Assembly (NCBI GenBank): GCA_947627985.1
Contig: CANQYD010000001.1
Coordinates: 62,001-126,000 of the forward strand
DNA: 64,000 nucleotides
Reading direction: 5' to 3'
From: an uncultured Clostridia bacterium
Lineage (GTDB): Bacteria; Bacillota; Clostridia; Oscillospirales; Ruminococcaceae
This document shows positions 41,911 through 49,188 of the stretch, in pieces. Made by a program: the position numbers and the translations under genes. Below the pieces are notes generated by a model. That model saw nothing but the letters and a program-made list of their open reading frames with translations, was not told the origin of the DNA and did not search any database. Every line of letters begins with the position of its first letter. Within the stretch, counting starts at the first letter, position 1.

Positions 41911-42864
41911 ATGTATCCTGTTTTGCTGAAAGCGCCTCTCAAAGACTATATCTGGGGAGGCAGGAAATTAAAGGAAGAATACGGCTTCGAGACCGATCTT
42001 GAACGGGTCTCGGAGGCGTGGGTCTTGGCATGTCACAAAGACGGCGACGGGGTCGTCATGAACGGTGAAATGAAGGGGAAGACGCTGTCGGAAGTCCTCA
42101 GAATCTGGGGGAATGCAGCCATCGGCGAAAAAGCCGCGAAATTCCCATATTTCCCGCTTTTGATAAAGCTGATCGACGCCTGTGACCGCCTTTCTTTGCA
42201 GGTCCACCCGAACGACGAGTACGCGATGAGGGTCGAGGGGGAATTCGGCAAGACGGAGATGTGGTACGTCGTCGACTGCGAACCCGGAGCAGAGCTGATC
42301 TACGGTCTCACCAAAAAAATCGGCAAGGAGGAGTTTGAACGAAGGATCCGCGACAACACCATCGAGGAGGTATGCAACTTCGTGCCCGTCAAAAAAGGCG
42401 ACGTGTTCTTCATCGAAGCCGGCACGCTTCACGCGATCGGAAAGGGGATTCTCATCGCTGAGGTCCAGCAGAATTCAAATACTACATACCGCGTCTCGGA
42501 CTACGGGCGCCTCGGAGCCGACGGCAAGCCGAGGGCACTGCATATCGACAAGGCGATCGACGTCACTAAAACCGAGCCCCCGACGGTTCCATATGGCGCG
42601 GTCGGTGAGATAAGAAAGGTCGGAAACAGCGAGATCAGGCTCCTTGCGACATGTCCGCTCTTTACCGCCGAAGCCCTGAATTTGGACGGGGATTATGATA
42701 TCAACTGCGACGGTTTTACCTCGGCTGTGGTGCTTTCGGGTGATGTCAAAGCCGCGTGGGACGGCGGGGAATTGAGCATGACAAAGGGCTCCAGCCTGTT
42801 TATTCCTGCCGGAATTGAAACGAAGCTTAGCGGCAGGGGAGAGGTGCTTCTGAGCCGGGTATAA
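41911..42864 (+). CDS. manA: Mannose-6-phosphate isomerase, class I
   Basis: ManA interconverts mannose-6-phosphate and fructose-6-phosphate with zinc. The 317-residue short Firmicute-type protein has YPVLLKAPLKDYIWGGRKL, FPLLIKLIDACDRLSLQVHPND (metal Gln/His), GKTEMWYVVD, the GTLHAIGKG loop and ILIAEVQQNSNTTYRVSDY. ATG at 41911 follows AAAGGAGA by 7 bases. The last gene of the run; tRNA-His follows with its own promoter. Confidence 0.95.
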   Translation: MYPVLLKAPLKDYIWGGRKLKEEYGFETDLERVSEAWVLACHKDGDGVVMNGEMKGKTLSEVLRIWGNAAIGEKAAKFPYFPLLIKLIDACDRLSLQVHPNDEYAMRVEGEFGKTEMWYVVDCEPGAELIYGLTKKIGKEEFERRIRDNTIEEVCNFVPVKKGDVFFIEAGTLHAIGKGILIAEVQQNSNTTYRVSDYGRLGADGKPRALHIDKAIDVTKTEPPTVPYGAVGEIRKVGNSEIRLLATCPLFTAEALNLDGDYDINCDGFTSAVVLSGDVKAAWDGGELSMTKGSSLFIPAGIETKLSGRGEVLLSRV

Positions 42865-42883
42865 AAAAATTTTTGAAAAAGTA

Positions 42884-42912
42884 TTGATTTTTGCATTTAA
42901 GTATGTTATAAT
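42884..42912 (+). promoter_or_regulatory. Promoter of tRNA-His
   Basis: TTGATT (42884-42889), 17-base spacer, TATAAT (42907-42912), 30 bases before the tRNA. Confidence 0.85.
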
Positions 42913-42942
42913 ATCGCTTGTGCTCCGATGAGGGGCACTTAC

Positions 42943-43020
42943 GGTGGGTATAGCGTAGTTGGTTAACGCGTCAGATTGTGGTTCTGAAGACCGTCGGTTC
43001 GAGTCCGACTATCCACCCCA
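42943..43020 (+). tRNA. tRNA-His (GTG anticodon)
   Basis: A full cloverleaf with acceptor GTGGGTA/TATCCAC, the His-specific extra G(-1) opposite C73, and a T-arm GTCGG-TTCGAGT-CCGAC. The anticodon loop TTGTGGT has GTG at 42978-42980, and CCA is encoded. Single-gene unit with a promoter and terminator. Confidence 0.96.
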
Positions 43021-43135
43021 AGCCGTCGCGGACTCCGTATCGTTCGCGACGGCATTTTTATAAGATAATGAATGCCGTCGCTCATTCACTCCGTCGCTCC
43101 GGCTTTTACCCCAAAAATGCAGGCATTTTCAGGGG
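43021..43135 (+). repeat. tRNA-downstream repeat, copy 1
   Basis: About 95 bases directly after tRNA-His are almost identical to the bases after tRNA-Cys (51710 onward), including the terminator hairpin, ATAAGATAATGAATGCCGTC and CTCATTCACTCCGTCGCTCC. They then end in a palindrome of different sequence (CCCCAAAAATGC.GGCATTTTCAGGGG) in a matching position. No gene is seen. Confidence 0.8.
43022..43060 (+). terminator. Terminator of tRNA-His
   Basis: GCCGTCGCG (43022-43030) pairs with CGCGACGGC (43045-43053) around a loop containing CTCCGTATCG, followed by ATTTTTAT. Confidence 0.85.
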
Positions 43136-43163
43136 GGAAGGGGAAAGTTTTAGGAGAGGCGTC

Positions 43164-43200
43164 ATAGGGGAGAACACTTTTCAAAAGTGTTCTCCCCTAT
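43164..43200 (+). repeat. GGGGAGAAC palindrome, copy 1
   Basis: A perfect 18-bp inverted repeat with one central base (ATAGGGGAGAACACTTTT / AAAAGTGTTCTCCCCTAT). It is related to 45962 and 52444, which share the frame but carry C-G instead of A-T in the middle of the stem. It is preceded by TTTAGGAGAGGCGTC, similar to the lead-in of copy 3. Confidence 0.8.
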
Positions 43201-43237
43201 AATAACATTTAAAGGTCGGAGCGATATCAAATCGCCT

Positions 43238-43447
43238 TTACTTCACCACCCCGCCCCTGAACCCCTCGCTTATCTCTCTCAGTTCCTTCTTCCCATCAAT
43301 ATAATCCCTGTAAACTTCCAACATGTCCCCCGCGCCGTACAGTCCGCACGCCGAGCAGTTTTCGCACTCGTTTCCGTCGCACCCCAAGCCTTTCCTGACA
43401 ATCTCCTCACGCTCTTTTCGGGTCGTGTCCTTGATCAGATATTTCAT
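43238..43447 (-). CDS. Small cysteine-rich protein of unknown function
   Basis: This 69-residue protein begins MKYLIKDTTRKEREEIVRKG and contains a tight cysteine group CDGNECENCSACGLYG that could bind a metal or Fe-S cluster. It continues with an acidic helical end MLEVYRDYIDGKKELREIS. Similar short proteins in Clostridia have sometimes been given the misleading name PurH; nothing here supports that. ATG at 43447 has GGAGG 8 bases upstream; a longer start at 43489 would lie in the promoter. It is divergent from pckG. Confidence 0.8.
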   Translation of the reverse strand: MKYLIKDTTRKEREEIVRKGLGCDGNECENCSACGLYGAGDMLEVYRDYIDGKKELREISEGFRGGVVK

Positions 43448-43481
43448 AATTTTACCTCCAATTCCAATTTTGAAGTTGTCA

Positions 43482-43496
43482 ATATACACAGTATAT
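43482..43496. promoter_or_regulatory. Palindrome over the reverse-strand -10 (possible operator)
   Basis: ATATAC-ACA-GTATAT is a perfect 6-bp-arm palindrome covering the TATACT box of the small Cys-rich gene's promoter. It could bind a repressor, or be a chance result of an AT-rich -10. Confidence 0.4.
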
Positions 43497-43518
43497 CACA
43501 ACACTTTTATGATTTCCG
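43490..43518 (-). promoter_or_regulatory. Extended -10 promoter of the small Cys-rich gene
   Basis: On the reverse strand, TGTGATATACT gives a TGTGN extended -10 (TATACT complement at 43490-43495). The -35 CGGAAA (43513-43518) is poor. Eighteen bases AAAGTGTTGTGATATACT are identical to the ylbF promoter at 54594. Confidence 0.65.
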
Positions 43519-43559
43519 TGACTGTTGCTGAAAATTCTGTGAAATCTTTTGCATTTCGC

Positions 43560-43588
43560 TTGACATCTTGACAAAAGGATAATAAAAT
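43560..43588 (+). promoter_or_regulatory. Promoter of pckG
   Basis: TTGACA (43560-43565), 17 bases, TAAAAT (43583-43588). A second TTGACA at 43568 is followed 17 bases later by TATACG, so two staggered starts are possible. The leader to the ATG is about 95 bases. Confidence 0.7.
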
Positions 43589-43686
43589 AGTATACGAGGA
43601 AAAGTTGGATTTTCCGACGACGGATTTTTACAGCTTTTCCCGGTGCAAGTTTACTGTTAATATTATATAAAAAGGAGAGTTTCATT

Positions 43687-45477
43687 ATGGCAACATTGAC
43701 CAAAAACCCAAATGTAAACAAATGGGTCGATGAGATGATCGCACTTTGCAAACCCGACAAGGTCGTCTGGATCGACGGCTCAAAGGATCAGCTTGACGGT
43801 CTCAGAGCCGAGGCAGTTTCCACCGGCGAGATGATCAAGCTCAACGAGGAAAAACTCCCGGGCTGTCTCTATCACCGCACTCTTCCCAACGACGTCGCAA
43901 GAGTCGAGGACCGCACTTTTATCTGCTCAAGAAAGAAAGAGGACGCGGGACCGACTAACAACTGGTGCGACCCCAAGGAGATGTATGCGAAGCTCACCCC
44001 AATGTACGACGGCGTCATGAAGGGCAGAACGATGTACATTATCCCTTACTCCATGGGTCCTATCGGTTCGCCTCTTGCAAAGGTCGGCGTTGAGGTCACC
44101 GACTCCATCTACGTTGTCCTCAACATGGCGATCATGACCCGTATGGGCGCTGACGCCTTCAAGAATCTGGGAGACACCTCCGACGACTTCGTAAGAGGTC
44201 TGCATTCCAAAGCCGACGTAGATCCCGAAAAGAGATATATCGTGCAGTTCCCCGAGGACAACACGATCTGGTCTATCAACTCCGCATACGGCGGAAACGT
44301 GCTCTTAGGCAAGAAGTGCTTCGCCCTCAGAATCGCCTCTTATCAGGGCAAAAACGAGGGTTGGATGGCAGAACATATGCTGATTTTGGGCATCGAGAAG
44401 CCGAACGGCGAGATCAAATACGTCACCGCCGCTTTTCCGTCCGCCTGCGGCAAGACAAATCTTGCGATGCTCATTCCTCCGGAGGGATATACCAAGCGCG
44501 GTTATAAAGTCTGGACTGTCGGCGACGATATCGCATGGCTGAAGCCCGGTCCCGACGGCAGACTCTACGCCATAAATCCCGAAAACGGCTTCTTCGGAGT
44601 AGCTCCCGGAACAAATGCCCACTCTAATTACAACGCCCTTGCCTCCACGAGAAAGAACACCATCTTCACCAACGTCGCTATAAATAACGACGACATGACC
44701 GTGTGGTGGGAGAAGCTCGATAACAATCCGCCTGTCAACGCGACAGAGTGGAAGGGCGAGAAGGTCAACGGTCCCGAGTATGTTGCCGCCGGCAATAAGC
44801 TCGCTCACCCGAATTCAAGATTTACAGCACCCGCCGAGAATTGCCCCTGCATTTCTCCCGAGTTCAACAACCCGCAGGGCGTGCCGATCTCTGCGATAAT
44901 CTTCGGCGGCAGACGTGCAAAGACCGCTCCGCTGGTATACCAGTCCTTCAACTGGCAGCACGGCACCTTCGTCGGCTCCATCATGGCTTCCGAGACTACT
45001 GCCGCCGCTACCGGCGCAGTAGGCGTTGTGAGACGCGACCCGATGGCGATGCTTCCGTTCTGCGGATATCACATGGGCGACTACTGGGCGCACTGGCTTG
45101 AAATGGGCAAGATTTTGGGCGATAAGGCGCCGAAGATCTTCAATGTAAACTGGTTCAGAACCGACGAGAACGGCGACTTCATCTGGCCCGGCTACGGCGA
45201 CAACATGAGAGTTTTAGACTGGATCATCGACCGCTGCGAGGGCACTGTTGACGCGGTAGAGACCCCGATCGGCTACGAGCCGAAGCCGGAGGATATCAAT
45301 GTCGAAGGTCTTGACGGCATCACCACCGAGACGATTGCCGACCTCCTCTCGGTCGATAAGGACCTCTGGAAGGAAGAGGCAAAGGGCATCGGCGAGTTCT
45401 ATCAGAAATTCGGCGACAAGCTCCCGAAGGAGATGGCAAAGGAGCTGTCCGACCTCGAGGCAAGGCTTTCCAAGTAA
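43687..45477 (+). CDS. pckG: Phosphoenolpyruvate carboxykinase (GTP)
   Basis: PckG interconverts oxaloacetate and PEP with GTP/GDP; fermenters often run it toward oxaloacetate. The 596-residue size is that of the GTP class. Motifs include the kinase P-loop FPSACGKTNLAMLIPP, the metal/GTP element VGDDIAWLKPGPDGRLYAINPENGFFGVAPGT, and the class-typical GGRRAKTAPLVYQSFNW and CGYHMGDYWAHWL. AAGGAGAG precedes the ATG. It appears monocistronic; a hairpin array (copy B) starts 30 bases after its stop. Confidence 0.97.
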   Translation: MATLTKNPNVNKWVDEMIALCKPDKVVWIDGSKDQLDGLRAEAVSTGEMIKLNEEKLPGCLYHRTLPNDVARVEDRTFICSRKKEDAGPTNNWCDPKEMYAKLTPMYDGVMKGRTMYIIPYSMGPIGSPLAKVGVEVTDSIYVVLNMAIMTRMGADAFKNLGDTSDDFVRGLHSKADVDPEKRYIVQFPEDNTIWSINSAYGGNVLLGKKCFALRIASYQGKNEGWMAEHMLILGIEKPNGEIKYVTAAFPSACGKTNLAMLIPPEGYTKRGYKVWTVGDDIAWLKPGPDGRLYAINPENGFFGVAPGTNAHSNYNALASTRKNTIFTNVAINNDDMTVWWEKLDNNPPVNATEWKGEKVNGPEYVAAGNKLAHPNSRFTAPAENCPCISPEFNNPQGVPISAIIFGGRRAKTAPLVYQSFNWQHGTFVGSIMASETTAAATGAVGVVRRDPMAMLPFCGYHMGDYWAHWLEMGKILGDKAPKIFNVNWFRTDENGDFIWPGYGDNMRVLDWIIDRCEGTVDAVETPIGYEPKPEDINVEGLDGITTETIADLLSVDKDLWKEEAKGIGEFYQKFGDKLPKEMAKELSDLEARLSK

Positions 45478-45507
45478 GACGAGTTCAGAATGCAGAAATC
45501 AGATGTC

Positions 45508-45923
45508 AGATTCTGCACTCAGCCTTAAACGAGATAAGTCAAAAAGGTTTTGCCCCGCTTTTCCTTAAAAAGCGGGCGGGGTCGAGGGGCAGAGCCCCTC
45601 GTCGCCCGTCGCAACGGGCGAAATCCCCGCAAAAAGGACAGCGAGAGCTGTCCTTTTTGCTTTTATCGTTCATAGGAGCTCGGCGAAGCCGAGTGACAGC
45701 CCGGAGGGGTATGGGGAACCGTGCAACGGTGCCCCACATTGGGAGGGGGTATGGGGGAACCCTCGCCGAGGGTTCCCCCAACAAAAAATCGGCGACGAAG
45801 TCGCCCGGGAGCCGAGCGAAGCGAGGCTCAAAAAACCCCCTCCCCACCGGGGAGGGGCTGGGGTGGGGGAAGCCCGGAAAGGGGTATGGGGAAAACCCCG
45901 CAGGGGTTGTCCCCATATATAAC
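45508..45923 (+). repeat. Hairpin-array repeat, copy B
   Basis: Same module order as copy A, beginning with the shared lead TTCTGCAC.CAGCCTTA. Stems differ in pairs while loops stay: GAGGGGC-AGA-GCCCCTC (45584-45600), CGCCCGT-CGCA-ACGGGCG (45603-45620), the conserved GGACAGC stem (45629-45660), CTCGGC-GAA-GCCGAG (45679-45693), ACCGT-GCA-ACGGT within GGGG..CCCC (45713-45736), a further CCCTC-GCC-GAGGG unit (45754-45780), GGGCGAC-type and GAGCCGAGCGAAGCGAGGCTC units, and the GGGG..CCCCGCAGGGG..CCCC end. No gene. Confidence 0.85.
45629..45660 (+). terminator. Bidirectional terminator-like stem in array copy B
   Basis: GCAAAAAGGACAGC-GAGA-GCTGTCCTTTTTGC, a perfect 14-bp stem with a GNRA-type loop, followed by TTTTA. 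About 150 bases after pckG, it is the likely end of that transcript. Confidence 0.65.
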
Positions 45924-45961
45924 GAAAGTGGTTGTCAGCAGATTTTTAGGAAAGGGGTTTA

Positions 45962-45995
45962 AGGGGAGAACCCTTTTACAAAAGGGTTCTCCCCT
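45962..45995 (+). repeat. GGGGAGAAC palindrome, copy 2
   Basis: AGGGGAGAACCCTTTT and its complement around AC, a perfect 16-bp stem. It follows array copy B as copy 3 follows array copy C. Confidence 0.8.
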
Positions 45996-46161
45996 CGGAT
46001 TTGCCGACCGAAGCTCGGCAAAATAGCAGTATGCTTTGAAAAACTGCTTTGTTACGACAGCATGGGAAATAAGGCAAGCCTTGATAATACGCAAGTGCCC
46101 CATATCCTCCGCTCCCTTTGCCAAAAGGTAAATCAAATTCCCGCAAGAGCAGAAATTTGAT

Positions 46162-46256
46162 ATGCTGTTTAAAGCAGACCCCCACCCCCGCCGAAGCTTG
46201 TGCAGACTTAAAGTCAAGCGGAACCCCCTTCTCCTAAAAAAAGGAGGGGGGAAAGG
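46162..46256 (+). repeat. GACCCCCACCCC / TTGTGCAGACTT repeat, copy 2
   Basis: Matches 12552-12599 (TGCTGTTTAAAGCAGACCCCCACCCC, then CTTGTGCAGACTT) and is likewise followed by a CTCCT-AAAAA-AGGAG hairpin. The neighbouring 45996-46161 and 46257-46352 show no gene or further recognisable element. Confidence 0.65.
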
Positions 46257-46352
46257 CTTTGAAAAGCGTCCTTCCCTAAATATTTTCCCACCCTTTGTGC
46301 AACATTAACCTTTTAACATCAATCTTTGACATATTTTCTACCTATTTGCCGA

Positions 46353-46380
46353 TTTACATTCCCGAAAAAGCGTGTATAAT
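46353..46380 (+). promoter_or_regulatory. Promoter upstream of a possible small RNA
   Basis: TTTACA (46353-46358), 16 bases ending GCGTG, TATAAT (46375-46380). The nearest gene start is 196 bases downstream and a terminator-like stem intervenes. Confidence 0.6.
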
Positions 46381-46385
46381 ATTTA

Positions 46386-46469
46386 TTAAGGCACGCTATC
46401 ACGACATCTTCATAATATAATGTTCCAAGTAAATGCAAAGCGGGGGAGTGAAAAGCTCTCCCGTTTTGC
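46386..46469 (+). ncRNA. Candidate small RNA or sigma-operon leader
   Basis: The stretch between the promoter at 46353 and the stem CGGGGGAG (46441-46448)/CTCTCCCG (46456-46463), followed by TTTTGCG, would give a transcript of about 80 bases with no convincing reading frame. It ends just before the promoter of the sigma factor gene. It could be an independent small RNA or an attenuated leader. Based only on promoter and stem placement. Confidence 0.35.
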
Positions 46470-46473
46470 GTTG

Positions 46474-46501
46474 TTGCATTTTTCGCGCGGCATGATATAA
46501 T
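46474..46501 (+). promoter_or_regulatory. Promoter of the sigma factor/serpin operon
   Basis: TTGCAT (46474-46479), 16-base spacer ending ATGA, TATAAT (46496-46501). Housekeeping-type; an additional autoregulatory promoter cannot be excluded. Confidence 0.65.
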
Positions 46502-46576
46502 AAAAATATTCTAAACCCTGCATATGCAGCCGCGTTTTTGCGACATATATAGTAGAAGACGCAAGGAGGGATAAAA

Positions 46577-47131
46577 ATGGAGGACGCCGAGATCATTGCG
46601 CTGTATCATCGCCGTGACGAACGTGCAATCACCGAGACCGACATCGCTCACGGTGCTTTCTGCCGAAGGATCGCGATAAATATTTTGGACATACGGGAGG
46701 ACGCCGAGGAGTGCGTCAACGATACTTGGCTCGCGGCATGGAATAAAATGCCGCCGGACAGACCCGACTGCCTTCGTGCTTTCTTGGGTCGTATCACGAG
46801 AAATCTCTCAATTTCAAGATTTCGGAAGATCAGGGCAAAAAAGCGCTTTTCCGGCATGGAGATCATGCTGAGCGAGCTCGGGGAATGCATATCCGACTCA
46901 AATGTTGATAAAGACATCGACGGCAGGGAGCTTTCGCGTATCATCTCGGGGTGGCTCGACCGCTTGGACAGAACCGACCGAGCCCTTTTTGTCCGCAGAT
47001 ATTGGTACGGCGATCAGCTCAAAAATTTAGCGGAGGAGTGCGGGATCCCGGTGGACAAACTCGCAAGGAAGATGCAGCGGCTCCGTCTGAGCCTCAAAAA
47101 AGAACTCGAAAAGGAGGGCGTCGAAATATGA
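46577..47131 (+). CDS. RNA polymerase sigma-70 family factor (ECF-like)
   Basis: This 184-residue protein has sigma region 2 (FCRRIAINILDIREDAEECVNDTWLAAWNKMPPDRPDCLRAFLGRITRNLSISRFRK) and region 4 (LDRTDRALFVRRYWYGDQLKNLAEECGIPVDKLARKMQRLRLSLKKEL). It lacks regions 1 and 3, the pattern of extracytoplasmic-function factors. It has AAGGAGGG before the ATG. Its 3' end overlaps the start of the serpin gene by 4 bases, and that protein has an anti-sigma-like cytoplasmic leader. The pair is therefore probably a sigma/regulator module. Confidence 0.88.
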   Translation: MEDAEIIALYHRRDERAITETDIAHGAFCRRIAINILDIREDAEECVNDTWLAAWNKMPPDRPDCLRAFLGRITRNLSISRFRKIRAKKRFSGMEIMLSELGECISDSNVDKDIDGRELSRIISGWLDRLDRTDRALFVRRYWYGDQLKNLAEECGIPVDKLARKMQRLRLSLKKELEKEGVEI

Positions 47132-48888
47132 ACGAAGAGGACCTTTACGACGGCATCACAAATATCCGGGACGACCAAATCAGTGCTGCGGAGGAACTTC
47201 CAAAGTCCCGAAAAACTCCATGGCTAAAGGCTTTGCCGATAGCTGCCGCGTTCATTCTCGTTGCAGCCGTCGGGATATATCTCTCAGCCCTCGGCAGAGA
47301 TAATTTCAATAAAATTCCCGATGAAGATGACCCTGCCCCTCCCTCGGTTACGACGGTTTTTGAAACCTTGCCGTCTCCTTCCTCAACTTCAGCATTGACA
47401 TCTTCATCTCCGACCGAATCTGCACCGCCCGCACTTACCACGGAAATCCCGGCTACCGTACTTTTACCCGATACAATGTCCGCCGAACCCGGCTCTACCC
47501 ACACTATCGCCGAGATCACACCCGAACCCGAGATAACAAAATCCACCGTACCCAAAGAAACCGTCGCAACTGACCTCCCGCAGACGGAATCATCAGCCCC
47601 AAAAAGCAAACCCGAGACCCAATCCGACCCCGAACCCATCGAAAATAAAGTCGGACACGCGCTCATGCTTGCAAGCCCCAACTATTCCGAAACGATCGCA
47701 TACCGGGAGGACATGTCGCAGGAGGAGATTTTGGAATATTACAGCGCCCGCGTTGAAAAGGGTCAGCTCTCAAAGACATACAGCAGCCGCCTCGGGGGAT
47801 TCACCGAGAAGATCATGCCGGCGCTCCTAACAAATTCCGGGGACCGAAACCGCGTATGTTCGCCTCTTAATCTCTATCTTTCCCTCGCGATGCTTACCGA
47901 GATCACCGACGGCAGCACCAAATCTCAGCTCCTCGATCTTTTGGACTGCCAAGATGAAGACGCCCTCCGCGAGACCGCCGACGCCGTCTACAGGACGAAT
48001 TACACCTTCGACCCGACCTTTGTCAGCAAGCTTGCAAATTCCGTCTGGTTAAGCGATGATTTTAGATATTTTAAGCCGCCGATATCGACGCTTTCCGAAA
48101 CCTACCGAGCCTCCGTTTACAGCGGCAGAATGGGAAGCGGGGAATATGACGAAATGCTCCGCTCTTGGGCTGATGAGAACACCGGCGGGCTTCTTGACGG
48201 CATGACCTCCTCCCTGCACTTTGACCCCGAGACCGTGATATCTCTTGCCTCCACCGTCTATTTCAGCGGCAGATGGTCGGAAGAATTCAATGAGGACATG
48301 ACCGACGCCGGAATTTTCCACACGCCTTCCAAAGACGCCGAAGCCGATTTTATGCATGCAAAACGCGATACCTCCTATTATTGGAGCGATCACTTTTCCG
48401 CGATAAATTTAAACATATCGGACGGTCCCTGCTCGCTCTGGCTCTTTTTGCCTGACGAAGGCGTGAGCACAGATGAGCTGATAAACAGCGGTGAAATAAC
48501 CGACTTTTTAAGCGCCGGGATCACACAGCGAAACAGCAAGTTTGTAAACGTCAACATGTCGATACCGAAGTTTGACGTCATGGGAGGCGCCGATATCAAA
48601 AGCTCCCTGAAAGCCCTCGGCGTGGCTGATATTTTCGACCCCGACAGTGCCGACTTTTCGCCGCTTGTGGGTGATGATAAGGCATTTTTGTCCGGGATCA
48701 TGCATGACGTCCGCGTCAAAATCGATGAAGAGGGGATAGAGGGAGCGGCGCTTACTGTTTCGGCTGTCGCGGGAGACCCTATGCCTCCCGATGAAAAAGC
48801 CGATTTTATCCTCGACCGACCATTTGTCTTTGCCGTCACGACATATAACGACTGCCCTATATTTGCGGGAGTTGTGAATGAACCGTAA
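47128..48888 (+). CDS. Membrane-anchored serpin with anti-sigma-like N-terminus
   Basis: This 586-residue protein has a short acidic cytoplasmic segment (MNEEDLYDGITNIRDDQISA), a membrane helix at about residues 35-54 (LPIAAAFILVAAVGIYLSAL), a Pro/Thr/Ser/Glu-rich stalk to about residue 175, and a serpin fold to the end. Serpin marks are VCSPLNLYLSLAMLTEITDGSTKSQLLDLL, SLASTVYFSGRWSEEF, the hinge DEEGIEGAALTVSAVAG and the end DRPFVFAVTTYNDCPIFAGVV. The scissile bond lies near GDPM. It should trap serine or cysteine proteases outside the cell. Overlap with the sigma gene suggests regulation by it. Confidence 0.9.
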   Translation: MNEEDLYDGITNIRDDQISAAEELPKSRKTPWLKALPIAAAFILVAAVGIYLSALGRDNFNKIPDEDDPAPPSVTTVFETLPSPSSTSALTSSSPTESAPPALTTEIPATVLLPDTMSAEPGSTHTIAEITPEPEITKSTVPKETVATDLPQTESSAPKSKPETQSDPEPIENKVGHALMLASPNYSETIAYREDMSQEEILEYYSARVEKGQLSKTYSSRLGGFTEKIMPALLTNSGDRNRVCSPLNLYLSLAMLTEITDGSTKSQLLDLLDCQDEDALRETADAVYRTNYTFDPTFVSKLANSVWLSDDFRYFKPPISTLSETYRASVYSGRMGSGEYDEMLRSWADENTGGLLDGMTSSLHFDPETVISLASTVYFSGRWSEEFNEDMTDAGIFHTPSKDAEADFMHAKRDTSYYWSDHFSAINLNISDGPCSLWLFLPDEGVSTDELINSGEITDFLSAGITQRNSKFVNVNMSIPKFDVMGGADIKSSLKALGVADIFDPDSADFSPLVGDDKAFLSGIMHDVRVKIDEEGIEGAALTVSAVAGDPMPPDEKADFILDRPFVFAVTTYNDCPIFAGVVNEP

Positions 48889-48922
48889 AAAATTGAGCCG
48901 ATCCCAAAGCGGGTCGGCTCGA
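48889..48922 (-). terminator. Shared terminator between serpin and the 46-codon gene
   Basis: GAGCCGATCCC and GCGGGTCGGCTC pair with one bulge; on the reverse strand the stem is followed by AATTTTT, fitting the end of the small reverse gene. Forward transcripts of the serpin gene may also stop here. Confidence 0.7.
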
Positions 48923-48925
48923 AGT

Positions 48926-49066
48926 TTATCTGTTCACGATGGGAAGACAGATGTTATTAACAAAGACGTATGCGCTCGGTCTGATGAGCTTTTCAAACTG
49001 CTTTCTGCCGTCGTGAAGCCTTTTTACGCTCATAAGCTTTCTTCTTAAGTCAAACTCGTTTTTCAT
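48926..49066 (-). CDS. Small protein of 46 residues, unknown function
   Basis: This short frame on the reverse strand has a perfect GGAGG 8 bases before its ATG (49064-49066) and a terminator just after its TAA (48926-48928), which argues that it is real. It begins MKNEFDLRRKLMSVKRLHDG, is basic (11 Lys/Arg) in the first two thirds, and turns hydrophobic at the end (YVFVNNICLPIVNR) with a single Cys. A TATAAT lies at 49114-49119 on that strand, with a weak -35. It is divergent from an AraC-family regulator. It might be a signalling or modified peptide precursor, but no processing enzyme is adjacent. Confidence 0.65.
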   Translation of the reverse strand: MKNEFDLRRKLMSVKRLHDGRKQFEKLIRPSAYVFVNNICLPIVNR

Positions 49067-49140
49067 AATTAAGCCTCCGAAATTAAATATTCAGGACCTC
49101 AGCCTGTGATCATATTATATCCCGAAATTTTAAAAAAGGC

Positions 49141-49169
49141 TTGCAGAATTTTTGCTTTTGTGGTATGAT
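49141..49169 (+). promoter_or_regulatory. Promoter of the AraC-family gene
   Basis: TTGCAG (49141-49146), 17 bases with TGTGG before the -10, TATGAT (49164-49169); the gene starts 19 bases later, so its leader is very short. Confidence 0.7.
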
Positions 49170-49188
49170 TTTTGTATGAGGTGATAAA

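Noticed and set aside
46951-47127. Longer start for the serpin protein
   Set aside because: It would overlap the sigma gene by 180 bases and put an Arg-rich stretch before the membrane helix; AAGGAGG supports the ATG at 47128.
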